In this document: piece after piece, positions 37,466-46,250 of the stretch
Layout: each line of letters opens with the position of its first letter
Numbering within the stretch: position 1 is the first letter of the stretch
From: Bacillaceae bacterium
Lineage (GTDB): Bacteria; Bacillota; Bacilli; Bacillales; Alkalibacillaceae
DNA: 64,000 nt
Direction: 5' to 3'
Assembly: GCA_017656265.1 (NCBI GenBank)
Contig: JACDOD010000002.1
Location: forward strand, 186,001-250,000
Position numbers and translations under genes: made by a program
Notes under the pieces: generated by a model
What the model saw: the letters and a program-made list of their open reading frames with translations, nothing else
What the model was told of the DNA's origin: nothing
The model's database searches: none

Positions 37466-39456
37466 TAACCTATGCGCTATTTGGAAATCCCAATACAGGG
37501 AAAACATCATTGTTTAATCAATTGACCGGATCTTATCAGACTGTGGGAAACTGGGCTGGTGTCACGGTCGAAAAAAAGATCGGAAAACTTAAAGGAAACC
37601 AGGGAGAACTCATTGACCTTCCTGGCATATATACCCTTAATCCTTTATCTGAAGATGAAACGGTTGCGATGAACTTTCTGCTGCAGGAGTCTTTTGAAGG
37701 TGCCGTCAATATTGTGGATGCATCCCATCTGGAAAAAAATTTGCGTTTAACCGTGCAGCTTTTGGAGTTTGGCAGACCGCTCGTCATTGGCTTAAACATG
37801 ATAGATGTAGCCAGACGACGGGGCATTCATATCGATGTTGTAAAGCTTGGGAAAGAACTTGGTGCCCCTGTCATTCCCATTATTGCCCGAAGCGGACAGG
37901 GCTTAGATCAGCTTCAGACATCTCTGGCACAACTATCGGATAAGTCTAACCGGGCTCTGAAGCTAAACTATGGAGATGCTGTAGAACAGGCAATCGAAAA
38001 CATCGAGGCAAATATACCTGATGATACCCATAACCGCCGCTGGCTTGCTCTTCAATTTTTGGAAGGGAATCCGATTGTTGAAAAATATTTATCTGAAAAG
38101 GTATCGCTAGATGATTTAAATAGTTTTAAACAGCAGGCAGAAAAACTGCTGAATGGGCGATCTTTATATCAGCATATCCAAACGGTTCGTCATCAGTATG
38201 TTCAAGATGTGATTAGAAATACGGTCCAACAAGGGGACACTGCTCATAAGATCCCCCTTTCGGAACTGCTGGATCATGTGTTTACCCATCGGATTTTTGG
38301 TATTCCTATTTTTCTTGGACTCATGTTTCTGATTTTTCAATTTACGTTTGACTGGCTGGGTACGCCCTTATCGGATGCACTGGATACCTTTTTTGCCGGA
38401 CCGCTGACAGGGTGGCTGGAAGGACTTCTTGGAGCTATGGATACCACCGTATTTATTCATCGGTTAATCATCGATGGGATTGTTGCAGGTGTAGGCGGGG
38501 TACTTGTGTTCGTCCCGCAGATTTTCATTTTGTTTTTCTTCATTTCAATGATAGAAGATTCGGGTTACATGGCCCGGGTAGCCTTGCTGATGGATCGCAT
38601 GATGGAGAAAATCGGGCTGAACGGAAAAGCCTTTATTCCAATGATTATTGGTTTTGGCTGTAATGTCCCAGCCGTAATGGCAACGAGAAGTATTGAACAA
38701 CCAAAGGAACGGCTGATTACCATGCTGCTGTCCCCGCTGATGTCCTGTTCAGCCCGGCTGCCAGTTTATGCTTTGTTTGCTGGTGCTTTTTTTGCCGAGA
38801 ATCAGGGAATCGTAGTCCTATCCCTCTATGTGCTGGGAATTGTCCTAGCCTTTGCACTGGCTAAACTGCTGTCATCAACGATTTTGAGAAATGAAGGGTC
38901 TTTTTTTGTGGTAGAATTGCCGCCATATCATGCGCCGCAGGTAAGATCTTTAATTCGTAGCACCTGGGAAAAAGGGAAAGGCTTTATCAAAAAAGCAGGT
39001 ACCATTATTTTTGCAGGAACTGTTTTTATTTGGCTGTTATCATATAGCGGACCAACTGGCATGGATGTATCGATTGATGAAAGTTTTCTGGCAGTGGCAG
39101 GTCAATGGATTGCCCCCCTTTTAGCCCCCATTGGTTTTGGTACGTGGGAGGCTGGAGTTGCGTTAATGACAGGTGCCCTGGCTAAGGAAGTCATTATATC
39201 CACGATGAACATCATTTATTTTGTTCCAGACGTGGATACCCTTAAGGGAGTGATTATGGCCAGCTTCACATCACTTCAGGCATACAGTTTTATGGCATTT
39301 GTGCTTCTGTATATGCCATGTATTGCCACCGTAGCAGTCATTCGAAAAGAGTCCCATTCCCTGAAATGGACGCTCTTTTCTCTCGTGTACGGGCTCGTTC
39401 TGGCCTATCTGGTATCCCTGGTGATTTATCAAGTTGGACAACTGCTAGGATTTTAA
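37462..39456 (+). CDS. feoB: Ferrous iron transport protein FeoB
   Basis: A 664-residue Fe(II) permease. The N-terminal G domain has G1 GNPNTGKT (residues 8-15), G3 DLPG, and G4 as NMID. A helical linker and the membrane domain with Gate motifs follow (GFGCNVPAVMATRSIEQ and SPLMSCSARLPVYALF). The start overlaps the feoA stop by four bases. The longer open frame beginning at 37354 is the feoA-overlapping extension and is rejected. It is the second gene of feoA-feoB-Cys-rich protein, under a Fur box. Confidence 0.95.
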   Translation: MITYALFGNPNTGKTSLFNQLTGSYQTVGNWAGVTVEKKIGKLKGNQGELIDLPGIYTLNPLSEDETVAMNFLLQESFEGAVNIVDASHLEKNLRLTVQLLEFGRPLVIGLNMIDVARRRGIHIDVVKLGKELGAPVIPIIARSGQGLDQLQTSLAQLSDKSNRALKLNYGDAVEQAIENIEANIPDDTHNRRWLALQFLEGNPIVEKYLSEKVSLDDLNSFKQQAEKLLNGRSLYQHIQTVRHQYVQDVIRNTVQQGDTAHKIPLSELLDHVFTHRIFGIPIFLGLMFLIFQFTFDWLGTPLSDALDTFFAGPLTGWLEGLLGAMDTTVFIHRLIIDGIVAGVGGVLVFVPQIFILFFFISMIEDSGYMARVALLMDRMMEKIGLNGKAFIPMIIGFGCNVPAVMATRSIEQPKERLITMLLSPLMSCSARLPVYALFAGAFFAENQGIVVLSLYVLGIVLAFALAKLLSSTILRNEGSFFVVELPPYHAPQVRSLIRSTWEKGKGFIKKAGTIIFAGTVFIWLLSYSGPTGMDVSIDESFLAVAGQWIAPLLAPIGFGTWEAGVALMTGALAKEVIISTMNIIYFVPDVDTLKGVIMASFTSLQAYSFMAFVLLYMPCIATVAVIRKESHSLKWTLFSLVYGLVLAYLVSLVIYQVGQLLGF

Positions 39457-39475
39457 AAGAGAAGAGGGTTTTTAA

Positions 39476-39706
39476 ATGTTCATCAGTATTTTCCTTGGGG
39501 TTATGATATTCGGATATGCAGCCTGGCACTTGTACCGGTTCTGGAAAAAGAGCCGTGAGGAAGGGCCCTGTGGAACCTGTTCATTAAAAGCCAGCTGTCA
39601 GTCCGGCTGTTCCATTGTTCCTCCAGAAAAAAGACAGGAATATTTGAAGAAGATGAAAAAGGAAAAAAAGAGCAGAAAGAACCTTGACATCCTGCTCATT
39701 ACTTGA
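39476..39706 (+). CDS. FeoB-associated Cys-rich membrane protein
   Basis: A 76-residue protein with one N-terminal membrane helix (about residues 2-22), then CGTC...CQSGC cysteines (about 32-45) and a lysine-rich tail. This is the pattern of the small FeoB-associated Cys-rich proteins that often follow feoB. AGAAGAGGG precedes the ATG, 19 bases after feoB. Its 3' end contains the promoter of the next transcript. Confidence 0.8.
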   Translation: MFISIFLGVMIFGYAAWHLYRFWKKSREEGPCGTCSLKASCQSGCSIVPPEKRQEYLKKMKKEKKSRKNLDILLIT

Positions 39707-39713
39707 TTATATA
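39684..39713 (+). promoter_or_regulatory. Promoter of the structured leader and methyltransferase
   Basis: TTGACA (39684-39689) and TATATA (39708-39713) are 18 bases apart; reading TTATAT as the -10 gives 17. It lies in the end of the Cys-rich gene and would start RNA near 39720. Confidence 0.6.
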
Positions 39714-39742
39714 TAGGCAATCCATGTTAGGAGGAAATTTGT

Positions 39743-39766
39743 TTGAAAGTCGTTGTTCTTAACTGA
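39743..39766 (+). CDS. Seven-codon leader open frame
   Basis: TTG at 39743 is 8 bases after a perfect AGGAGG (39729-39734) and encodes MKVVVLN before a TGA. The last four codons form the 5' strand of the closing stem of the RNA domain behind it, so a ribosome here would keep that stem open. Alternatively it is the head of a deleted gene. Confidence 0.4.
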   Translation: MKVVVLN

Positions 39767-39912
39767 CTAAATGAATTGAATTAGGCTTTGCTACTCCCGA
39801 TATGTCCCTGTAAAAATTTGTGCAGCAAGGACAAGGTCTTTCTATGCCCAAAACAGGTGAAGGGCTTTAGGAAGGGACCGGTTTTTGGACAAAGCTATGG
39901 TTAAGAACAGCG
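39751..39912 (+). ncRNA. Candidate structured RNA domain
   Basis: The closing stem P1 is CGTTGTTCTTAAC (39751-39763) with GTTAAGAACAGCG (39900-39912), 12 Watson-Crick pairs and one G-U. P2 is GGCTTTG (39784-39790) with CAAAGCT (39890-39896). P3 is TGTCC/GGACA and CTGTA/TGCAG (39803-39833). P4 is GGTC/GACC plus GCCC/GGGC (39835-39879). Two hairpins inside a two-part rod give a junction typical of riboswitches or stable ncRNAs. I match it to no family. Confidence 0.55.
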
Positions 39913-39954
39913 GTAAGTTCCATTGATCTTAAAAAATCTAGTTTGCGTCATGGT

Positions 39955-39979
39955 ACCGTGCTGTTTTGCACGGTTTTTT
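39955..39979 (+). terminator. First terminator after the structured domain
   Basis: ACCGTGC (39955-39961) pairs with GCACGGT (39968-39974), followed by TTTTTT. Confidence 0.85.
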
Positions 39980-40008
39980 CACGCTTTAATAAATTTCTGA
40001 CACCTTTT

Positions 40009-40051
40009 AGACAGGGATGGAACAAATGCTGTTCTGTTCCTGTCTTTTTTT
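40009..40051 (+). terminator. Second terminator before the methyltransferase gene
   Basis: AGACAGG (40009-40015) pairs with CCTGTCT (40039-40045), with an inner GGAACA/TGTTCC pairing, followed by a T-run. An alternative TGTTCT partner (40030-40035) would compete for the inner stem. Confidence 0.75.
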
Positions 40052-40077
40052 AAAATGAATGAGGAGGATCAGTTCAA

Positions 40078-40806
40078 ATGAATTTTTTTGACCTTGTAAC
40101 TATTTCAGAGAAGTATATGAAGGTGATTAACCCTTCATCTCCAGAAAAAATCTTGAAAGTAGGAGAAATGGTTCATGTTGACCAGTCTTCAAGGGTGCTG
40201 GATGTAGGAGCAGGTTTTGGCGAAACACTTGCTTTATGGGGAAACCATTTTCAAATAAGTGGTATTGGAGTGGATGTACGGCCATATGCCAGGGAGCGAG
40301 CCGAAGCAAGGTTTAAAGAGTTAAGCCTGGAGGAACGGTTGAAATTTGTCTGTATGGACGGAAAACAATTTAAAACAGATGAAAAGTTTGACGTGGTCGC
40401 CTGTCTTGGAGCTACCTTTATTTATGGTGATTTTAAAGGAACCCTTGAAAGCCTGGCTGCCATGATGAGGGAGGATGGACGGGCAGTAATCGGTGAACGG
40501 TATTTGTCAAGAAGTGATGCACCAGAATCACTGAAAAAGGAAGTTCAGACCGAATTTGAACTCTTACAGGATATTCGAAAATCAGGATTCGAACTGGAGT
40601 ATATCGTCCGTTCCTCTCAGGATGAGTGGGATCGATATATTTGTGACAACTGGTATGGGTTAATCAAATGGCTGGAACAACACCCGAATCATCCTGAAAA
40701 GCAGGAGGTAATCGATTTTTTACATGAACATCAGGCTGATTATCTGCAGTTTGAGAGAGAGTATACCGGGTGGGCAATCTATATCATGCGAAAAAGTTTT
40801 AGCTAG
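40078..40806 (+). CDS. Class I SAM-dependent methyltransferase
   Basis: A 242-residue methyltransferase with motif I VLDVGAGFGETLALWG near residue 41, the acidic GIGVDVRPYARERA after it, and FDVVACLGATFIYGDF near residue 105. The C-terminal third (WYGLIKWLEQHP and similar) is not typical of rRNA methylases such as Erm or KsgA. GAGGAGGATC lies 8-9 bases before the ATG. The gene sits behind a 360-base leader with two terminators, suggesting inducible expression. Substrate unknown. Confidence 0.8.
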   Translation: MNFFDLVTISEKYMKVINPSSPEKILKVGEMVHVDQSSRVLDVGAGFGETLALWGNHFQISGIGVDVRPYARERAEARFKELSLEERLKFVCMDGKQFKTDEKFDVVACLGATFIYGDFKGTLESLAAMMREDGRAVIGERYLSRSDAPESLKKEVQTEFELLQDIRKSGFELEYIVRSSQDEWDRYICDNWYGLIKWLEQHPNHPEKQEVIDFLHEHQADYLQFEREYTGWAIYIMRKSFS

Positions 40807-40833
40807 ATGAAAGTCATTCATCGGGTTAAAAGT

Positions 40834-41160
40834 TAAGAGGCTGGGGCAAAAACGCAAAAAGTAATGAAAAATCCGGACTTTATTCAATCGTCACATGAAT
40901 AAGTTCGGATTTTATCAATTCGGTAAAATTCTTAGCTTTCCGCGGGTACGGCCTAAGCTTTCCTCGACAGCTCTTCCTTCGCTGCCTGCGGGATTTTCTG
41001 CTCGTGCTGTTCCCGTAACGCACAGGACGTGTTAGTGTCGACGTTGGCCACAGACGTGGCCGGTTTTAGTCGATCGGGAGTCTACGCATGTTGTCTCCGT
41101 ATTTTTTTAGTAAATCGGTTCGTCTTGCTCACCGCTCATTTCCTGAGTCCCAGCCTCTTA
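40834..41160. repeat. MITE-like element, full-length copy (327 bp)
   Basis: Perfect 12-bp inverted ends TAAGAGGCTGGG (40834-40845) and CCCAGCCTCTTA (41149-41160). Inside are the hairpin AATCCGGACTT...AAGTTCGGATT and a GC-rich block (CTTTCCGCGGGTACGGCC to CCGGTTTTAGTCGATC). It has no coding capacity, and an open frame across it (41088-41396) is rejected. Confidence 0.8.
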
Positions 41161-41175
41161 AAATAGCCGGCCAGT

Positions 41176-41358
41176 TTATTCCTTTGCTGCAGCCAGCTGT
41201 TCCCTTAATTCCTTTAGCTCGTTCTCCAAGGTCTGCAGTGTTTTTTCTAATGGGGAAACATTTCCTCCCACAGATTCCATTTTGTCAAGATCGCCCTGAA
41301 TGCGGATATAATCCATTTTCAGCTGAGAAATTTTGTCTTCTAGTTCTTTTCGTGTCAT
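41176..41358 (-). CDS. Small coiled-coil protein
   Basis: A 60-residue, highly charged helical protein (ELEDKISQLKMDYIRIQGDL, then later LEKTLQTLENELKELREQL) forming one or two coils. The ATG at 41358 is chosen because GAGGTGTATAGG is immediately upstream; the longer frame has no ribosome site. No family named. It lies next to the MITE-like element. Confidence 0.55.
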   Translation of the reverse strand: MTRKELEDKISQLKMDYIRIQGDLDKMESVGGNVSPLEKTLQTLENELKELREQLAAAKE

Positions 41359-41598
41359 CCTATACACCTCAATTATCGTTGTCTTTTTCATTCTAGTAGA
41401 TGATTGGCCGATTGAAAAGGATGAAGGTACAGGTACAGGGGATGGGGAGACAAACTGATTCATTTAAATTTGGTCATTATGCCTGCACATGATCTCAATT
41501 TCAACATAAAAAATAAAGTGTCGTGAAAGAGAGGTGAGAGGTTCATTATTTTGTAAAAAACGGCCTGATAAATCATGAATCTTAAGGGAATAACAGAA

Positions 41599-41787
41599 AT
41601 GAAAAAACATTTAAGAAAGGGGTATCCGGTGGTGTATCAGGGAGACGAATGGCTTGTCCACCATCAGTTTATTGAACATCACAAAGGCTTTTGCCGAAAC
41701 TGCGGGAGGGGACTCAATTCAGAGGAAGAATATAAATTGAAATTATGCCGCAATTGTTATAAACGGGCAATGAACCTCAAACATTAG
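41599..41787 (+). CDS. Small zinc-finger-like protein
   Basis: A 62-residue basic protein with CRNCGRG near residue 33 and CRNCYKR near residue 51, two CxxC knuckles about 15 residues apart that probably bind one zinc. The ATG at 41599 follows AAGGG by 9 bases; the earlier ATG at 41575 lacks a ribosome site. No known function. It converges with the GNAT gene on a shared terminator. Confidence 0.6.
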   Translation: MKKHLRKGYPVVYQGDEWLVHHQFIEHHKGFCRNCGRGLNSEEEYKLKLCRNCYKRAMNLKH

Positions 41788-41798
41788 CTATAAAAAAA

Positions 41799-41835
41799 TC
41801 TGGCACCTGCTGATTGGAGGTGCCAGACCGTTTAT
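41799..41835. terminator. Convergent terminator
   Basis: TCTGGCACCT (41799-41808) pairs with AGGTGCCAGA (41818-41827), with an A-run before and TTTATTTATTTTT after. It serves both directions. Confidence 0.85.
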
Positions 41836-41846
41836 TTATTTTTGAG

Positions 41847-42695
41847 TTACAAAATTTCTAAAACCAGAGAATCGCATACCGGCTCATATCCGATCCTGGT
41901 ATAAATTTTATTTGAAGTCGGATTGGCTAAATCTGTGTATAGGAAACAAAAGGTATAATCGTTTAGTATTTCCTGGCTTAAATGTTTGACCAGAGAAGAA
42001 GCATACCCTTTTTTCCGTTCTTCAATGGGAGTATATACGAGTGTAACGGTCTGTCCATGATCCGTTTTTCTTGTTCGTGCAGCCATGGCGACAGGTTTAT
42101 GATTCACTACCCATAAATAAAGAGATTCCTCTCTCACTTTTTCTTCTGCTAATTGTAAAGCTTCTTCCCTTGAGAGGGAACGTTCCAGTGTCTCTTTATT
42201 AAATGACAGCACCCAATCCCCTAAAAATGACAGATCTTCTTTATTTGCCAGTCGCATGATTCCTTTACTTTCTGGAATATCTTTAACTTCCGTCAGCTGA
42301 TAAATCCGCTGCTCCATGCCTACCTTGTAATCCTGTCTGTTAACCTTTTTCCAGGCTTCTGCATATACCGTGACCTGATGTTTTTCTCCGATCAGGCTGG
42401 GGATCTTGATTTTAGAAGCAGCCAGGTTTTTGGCTGCAAACTCAGCTGTTTGGACTATTTGTTCTGCATCATGAAATGTAACGATCAAATGATGGGGAGG
42501 CGTCATTAAAAAAGAGCCGAGGATTTTTTGTTGATCCTCGACAGTGGCCATCAGTATATCCGAATGGTTCTTTTGATTCAGTAGGCGGTTTAACACACCG
42601 ATGGGAAGATTATGACAGGCTTCATTTTTTAATAATAAAGGTTTAACCCTACGATAAAATTCGACTGTATTGTCATACACCATCCAGTGCATCAT
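41847..42695 (-). CDS. GNAT family N-acetyltransferase
   Basis: A 282-residue two-part protein whose C-terminal half is a GNAT fold. The acetyl-CoA loop reads TLVYTPIEERKKGYASSLVKHLS near residue 215, followed by CFLYTDLANPTSNKIYTRIGYEPV, the typical beta5-alpha4 segment. The N-terminal half resembles a degenerate GNAT-like domain. The start at 42695 is chosen since AAAGGAG lies 6 bases upstream; an ATG two codons earlier is too close to it. Substrate unknown. Confidence 0.8.
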   Translation of the reverse strand: MMHWMVYDNTVEFYRRVKPLLLKNEACHNLPIGVLNRLLNQKNHSDILMATVEDQQKILGSFLMTPPHHLIVTFHDAEQIVQTAEFAAKNLAASKIKIPSLIGEKHQVTVYAEAWKKVNRQDYKVGMEQRIYQLTEVKDIPESKGIMRLANKEDLSFLGDWVLSFNKETLERSLSREEALQLAEEKVREESLYLWVVNHKPVAMAARTRKTDHGQTVTLVYTPIEERKKGYASSLVKHLSQEILNDYTFCFLYTDLANPTSNKIYTRIGYEPVCDSLVLEIL

Positions 42696-42742
42696 CTTCA
42701 TCTCCTTTTACTTTTTATCATATTCCAATGGGAGTGTGCTGG

Positions 42743-43456
42743 TTATAACCCCATAAACATAGGAATTAGCAGCTGCATATATACCCGCATGGTCAGACCA
42801 AGAACCAAAAATGAAAGAGCGTAAATACCGAATAACAGATAAATGAAATCAATGGAACGGTCTGGCTCTTCCGGTAATTGTTCTTTTAAGATGAATGCGG
42901 GGATGACAAAAAGAGCCCCCAGTGTTCCAATCAGGCCGGCAATTACCGACAGGGTATTCAGCTGCATCATGCCTAATAGCAGTCCGAAAAGGTATATGAG
43001 CAGAAATGGGATGACATAACCCCCAAATTGGGCTGCTGCCGTTTTAAAGCTGGCATCCGCTTTGCTGATGTAAAGTCCGCCAAATGTAGCACCTGCTACC
43101 ACCAGCTGCATAGCGAAAAATCCCAGAAACGGCATGACGAAAAATTGAAAGAAAGGTACATTTCTGAACATCGGATGATTCAGGGATATGAACATAAATA
43201 ATGAAGTGATGAGTGCAAACAGTCCCATAGTGATGATCCCGTGTACAAATCCTTCATCATTTAGCATCTTAGCACTGGAAGGCTGTTTTACGTGGGCCAG
43301 AAAAAATTGCCCATAGCTTGTTTTCAAAGTTTCGGACGAAGGGGGATTGCCAGTGGGCTGGTCATCATCTTCCCCCATTACATCTTTTAATGAATTTCCG
43401 CAATTGAAACAAAATAGACCTTCATCCACTTCCTGACCGCAGTTTGGACACTTCAT
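42743..43456 (-). CDS. Zinc-ribbon membrane protein
   Basis: A protein of about 237 residues. The N-terminus has a zinc ribbon, CPNCGQEVDEGLFCFNCG (four Cys), followed by an acidic linker and then five or six membrane segments from about residue 70. Proteins of this build (zinc ribbon plus polytopic membrane domain) are common in Bacillaceae but uncharacterised. The ATG at 43456 is preferred, 7 bases after GGGGGG. Confidence 0.65.
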   Translation of the reverse strand: MKCPNCGQEVDEGLFCFNCGNSLKDVMGEDDDQPTGNPPSSETLKTSYGQFFLAHVKQPSSAKMLNDEGFVHGIITMGLFALITSLFMFISLNHPMFRNVPFFQFFVMPFLGFFAMQLVVAGATFGGLYISKADASFKTAAAQFGGYVIPFLLIYLFGLLLGMMQLNTLSVIAGLIGTLGALFVIPAFILKEQLPEEPDRSIDFIYLLFGIYALSFLVLGLTMRVYMQLLIPMFMGL

Positions 43457-43782
43457 GTTCATCCCCCCAATAATTTTTTATGCCACCTGGATAAAACAAT
43501 GTATATACCTTTTATTCGACAATACCCGAGTAACCTCCTTTAGCCCCAATAAAATTCCACGCAAAAGAAATGATTCCTTTTCAATGCCTGTTCTTCAAAC
43601 CCACGAAAAATTCATTTATTCAATGTCACCAGCAATAAATAAAGAAAAAAAGTTATATTCAGAAAAATGCCAAAAAAGTATTATTCTAATATATATTTGT
43701 AAAGTTGTCACATGATTGTTAAAATGTTTTTGATGTTCTTAAGTTGACAGGTGTATAGGCTCTCAACAAAAGTGAGGGATAC
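43457..43782. other. AT-rich intergenic region with likely lipM promoter
   Basis: No gene is supported here; an open frame at 43455-43715 lacks a ribosome site and family features. TTGTAA (43697-43702) and TAAAAT (43720-43725), 17 bases apart, could be the lipM promoter. A TTGACA near 43745 has no good -10. Confidence 0.4.
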
Positions 43783-44625
43783 ATGATGAGAGAAACATGG
43801 TTTTTTATAGATTCGGATATTCAAGCGCCTGCTTTTAATATGGCTCTGGATGAAGCACTGTTAAACTGGCATAGCCAGGGGCTGATTCCTCCGGTATTGC
43901 GCTTTTACCAGTGGGAGCCGGCAGGGTTGTCTTTGGGGTATTTTCAAAAAATTAAAGGGAAAATACGTGTGGACGCCGTGAAAAAGCACGGATTCGGAAT
44001 GGTGCGCAGGCTGACAGGCGGACGGGCCGTACTCCATGATCATGAGCTGACTTACAGTGTGGTAGTCAGTGAAGAGCATGAAAAAATGCCAAAAACGGTC
44101 ACCGAAGCCTATCGGGTAATCTCCCAGGGTATTCTGGAAGGCTATCGAAACCTTGGCATTCAGGCTGAGTTTGCGATTCCAGAGCGAAAACTCGGAAAAA
44201 ACGGTTCAGCTGTCTGTTTTGAAGAGCCATCCTGGTATGAGCTTGTGATCGAAGGGAAAAAAGCAGCGGGAAGTGCTCAGACGAGACAGAAGGGTGTCAT
44301 CCTCCAGCATGGTTCTATACCTATCAGCATGAATACCGATGTTCTTTTTGATCTGTTTGAGTATTCCAGTGAGGAGGTCCGAAAGCGGGCTAAAGAAAAA
44401 TTTGCTGATCGGGCCATTACCATTGAGGATGCTTTGGGCAGAAGCGTTTCCATTGATGAAGTCAAAAACGCTTTCTACAAAGGTTTTGAACTCGGACTGG
44501 ATATAGAGCTTAAACCTTATGAGTTAACCAGTGAGCAGCTGGATGAGGTTCATAAATTGGCTGAATCCCGTTACAGCAGTGATGCGTGGACTTATAAACG
44601 GGAGAAAGCAGAAGGGGTGGTTTAA
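43783..44625 (+). CDS. lipM: Octanoyltransferase LipM
   Basis: A 280-residue member of the lipoate-protein ligase fold that moves octanoyl from acyl carrier protein to GcvH, the first step of lipoate synthesis in Bacillus. It closely follows Lip[19 protein letters not shown] (about residues 75-92), the catalytic Cys145 in [12 protein letters not shown], and the lysine in [19 protein letters not shown]. The ATG follows GAGGG. It directly precedes lipA, which fits the pathway. A lipoate ligase (LplJ) is less likely because of the Cys. Confidence 0.9.
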   Translation: MMRETWFFIDSDIQAPAFNMALDEALLNWHSQGLIPPVLRFYQWEPAGLSLGYFQKIKGKIRVDAVKKHGFGMVRRLTGGRAVLHDHELTYSVVVSEEHEKMPKTVTEAYRVISQGILEGYRNLGIQAEFAIPERKLGKNGSAVCFEEPSWYELVIEGKKAAGSAQTRQKGVILQHGSIPISMNTDVLFDLFEYSSEEVRKRAKEKFADRAITIEDALGRSVSIDEVKNAFYKGFELGLDIELKPYELTSEQLDEVHKLAESRYSSDAWTYKREKAEGVV

Positions 44626-44626
44626 C

Positions 44627-45559
44627 ATGAGCAAAAAAGAAGAATATGTGCGCAAGCCGGAGTGGCTCAAAATTAAATTAAACACCAATAAAAACTATAC
44701 AGGCCTGAAGAAAATGATGCGGGAAAAACGGTTACATACCGTTTGCGAAGAGGCAAAATGCCCGAATATCCATGAATGCTGGGCTGTTCGGAAAACCGCT
44801 ACCTTTATGATTCTAGGCCGAATCTGTACCCGTGCCTGCCGTTTCTGTGCCGTTCAGACTGGAAAACCGACGGAACTGGACTGGCAGGAGCCGGAACGCG
44901 TGGCAGAATCGGTTGAAATAATGGGGCTACGTCATGTGGTGGTGACAGCGGTAGCCCGGGATGATCTGGAAGATGGGGGAGCAGCTGTTTTTGCCGAAAC
45001 CATTCGGGCTATTCGTCGCCGCAATCCGGGGTGTACCGTTGAGGTATTGCCTTCAGATATGAAAGGTGATTACGAAAGCCTGCATACATTAATGGACGCG
45101 AAGCCGGATATTTTTAATCACAACATTGAAACGGTTCGCCGCCTGACACCGAGAGTCCGTGCAAAGGCGACCTATGACCGTTCACTTCAGCTTCTGAAGC
45201 GGGTAAAAGAAATTGCCCCCGATACTCCGACGAAATCCAGCATTATGGTAGGTCTGGGGGAAACGAAAGAAGAGATCCTGGAGGCTATGGATGATCTTTT
45301 GGCCCATGATGTAGATATTTTAACCATTGGTCAGTATCTGCAGCCAACCCGAAAACATTTAAAGGTTGAGCGCTACTATCGTCCAGAAGAATTTGCGGAG
45401 TTAAGCCGGATTGCCCGTGAAAAAGGATTCAAGCATTGTCAGGCCGGCCCACTTGTCCGTTCTTCTTACCATGCAGATGAACAGGTAAGCGAAGCAGCGA
45501 AACGGAGAAGGGAACAATACGAGAAACATTACATTCAAAAAGCAGCAGAAAAGAATTAA
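44627..45559 (+). CDS. lipA: Lipoyl synthase
   Basis: A 310-residue radical SAM enzyme that inserts two sulfurs into the octanoyl group. Radical SAM cysteines are 67, 71 and 74 (CTRACRFC), and the auxiliary sacrificial cluster uses Cys40, Cys45 and Cys51 ([12 protein letters not shown]). A C-terminal RSSYHADEQ segment with the conserved RSSY serine is present. The ATG at 44627 is one base after the lipM stop and has GGGGTGG upstream, so the pair is an operon. Confidence 0.96.
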   Translation: MSKKEEYVRKPEWLKIKLNTNKNYTGLKKMMREKRLHTVCEEAKCPNIHECWAVRKTATFMILGRICTRACRFCAVQTGKPTELDWQEPERVAESVEIMGLRHVVVTAVARDDLEDGGAAVFAETIRAIRRRNPGCTVEVLPSDMKGDYESLHTLMDAKPDIFNHNIETVRRLTPRVRAKATYDRSLQLLKRVKEIAPDTPTKSSIMVGLGETKEEILEAMDDLLAHDVDILTIGQYLQPTRKHLKVERYYRPEEFAELSRIAREKGFKHCQAGPLVRSSYHADEQVSEAAKRRREQYEKHYIQKAAEKN

Positions 45560-45611
45560 CCAAAGGGTTAGGGATTTCTCCAAAACCCCTTTGTAAAAAA
45601 TGCATAAGGAA

Positions 45612-45662
45612 ATGAAAATCCGAACTCATTCATAATCATATGAACGAGTTCGGATTTTTTAC
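45612..45662. repeat. MITE-core hairpin after lipA
   Basis: AAAATCCGAACTCATTCAT pairs with ATGAACGAGTTCGGATTTTT, with T-run, probably also the lipM-lipA terminator. CTTTCCACGAGCCTGCCTTA behind it resembles the GC-rich part of the larger copies. A true end pair is not seen. Confidence 0.7.
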
Positions 45663-45702
45663 GTCAACATCCTTCGCTTTCCACGAGCCTGCCTTAACGC
45701 TT

Positions 45703-46062
45703 ACAGTTGTAGAAAAAATGAACGCAGTTGTAGAAAAAAAGATTACAGTTGTAGAAAAAATGAACGCAGTTGTAGAAAAAAAGATTACAGTTGTAGAAAA
45801 AGTGAGTGTAGTTGTAGAAAAAGTGAGTGCAGTTGCAGAAAAAGCGAATGCAGTTGTAGAAAAAGTGAGTGTAGTTGTAGAAAAAGCGAGTGGAGTTGTA
45901 GAGAAAATGAATGCAGTTGCAGAAAAAGCGAATGCAGTTGTAGAAAAAGTGAGTTCAGTTGTAGAAAAAACGAGTGCGGTTGTAGAATAAACACGTACAG
46001 TTGTAGAATGACCATATGGATTTGTAGAATTTCCAGCTGCATTTGCCAAAGTATTAAGCGGA
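45703..46062. repeat. 21-bp minisatellite, about 16-17 units
   Basis: The core GTTGTAGAAAAA recurs exactly every 21 bases from 45706 to 46021 (45706, 45727, 45748 and so on). Each unit is a 15-base conserved part, consensus GCAGTTGTAGAAAAA, plus a 6-base variable part such as GTGAGT, ATGAAC, AAGATT or GCGAAT. Units decay after 45990 without losing phase. In the plus frame 14 units read as AVVEKxx heptads; on the minus strand all frames are largely open. No ribosome site precedes either reading. Confidence 0.9.
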
Positions 46063-46250
46063 GCTGTTGAATATCCGCCCGGGATTAAAAAAATGGGTTC
46101 AGGTTCAAATTGATAGCAAAAAATCATCCATATATAGTCCAGACAAAATATCGGTCTCTAGTCTTACATGAAATCATCCTTCATCTTGACGATATTGATT
46201 TGCCTTTGAATTATCATAGAAGTATCAAGAGAATAAGGGGTGATTGAATC

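Noticed and set aside
39940-39979. T-box riboswitch, because of TGGTACCGTG next to a terminator
   Set aside because: The full AGGGTGGNACCGCG box and the stem I features (AGTA loop, specifier) are missing, and the downstream gene is not a tRNA synthetase or amino acid gene.
41088-41396. 102-codon open frame after the second methyltransferase
   Set aside because: It starts inside the MITE-like element and overlaps the better supported small coiled-coil gene on the other strand.
45640-45990. Plus-strand open frame of AVVEKxx heptads as a coiled-coil protein gene
   Set aside because: The ATG lies within the lipA terminator hairpin, there is no ribosome site or promoter, and openness follows from a 21-bp unit lacking stops. 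It is reported as a minisatellite instead.
45703-46062. CRISPR array
   Set aside because: The period is 21 bases with only 6 variable bases, far too short for spacers, and no cas genes are present.
45636-46127. Minus-strand open frames of FSTT and FLQLHS repeats
   Set aside because: Two overlapping frames are both open because the repeat has no stop in these frames. Neither has a ribosome site.
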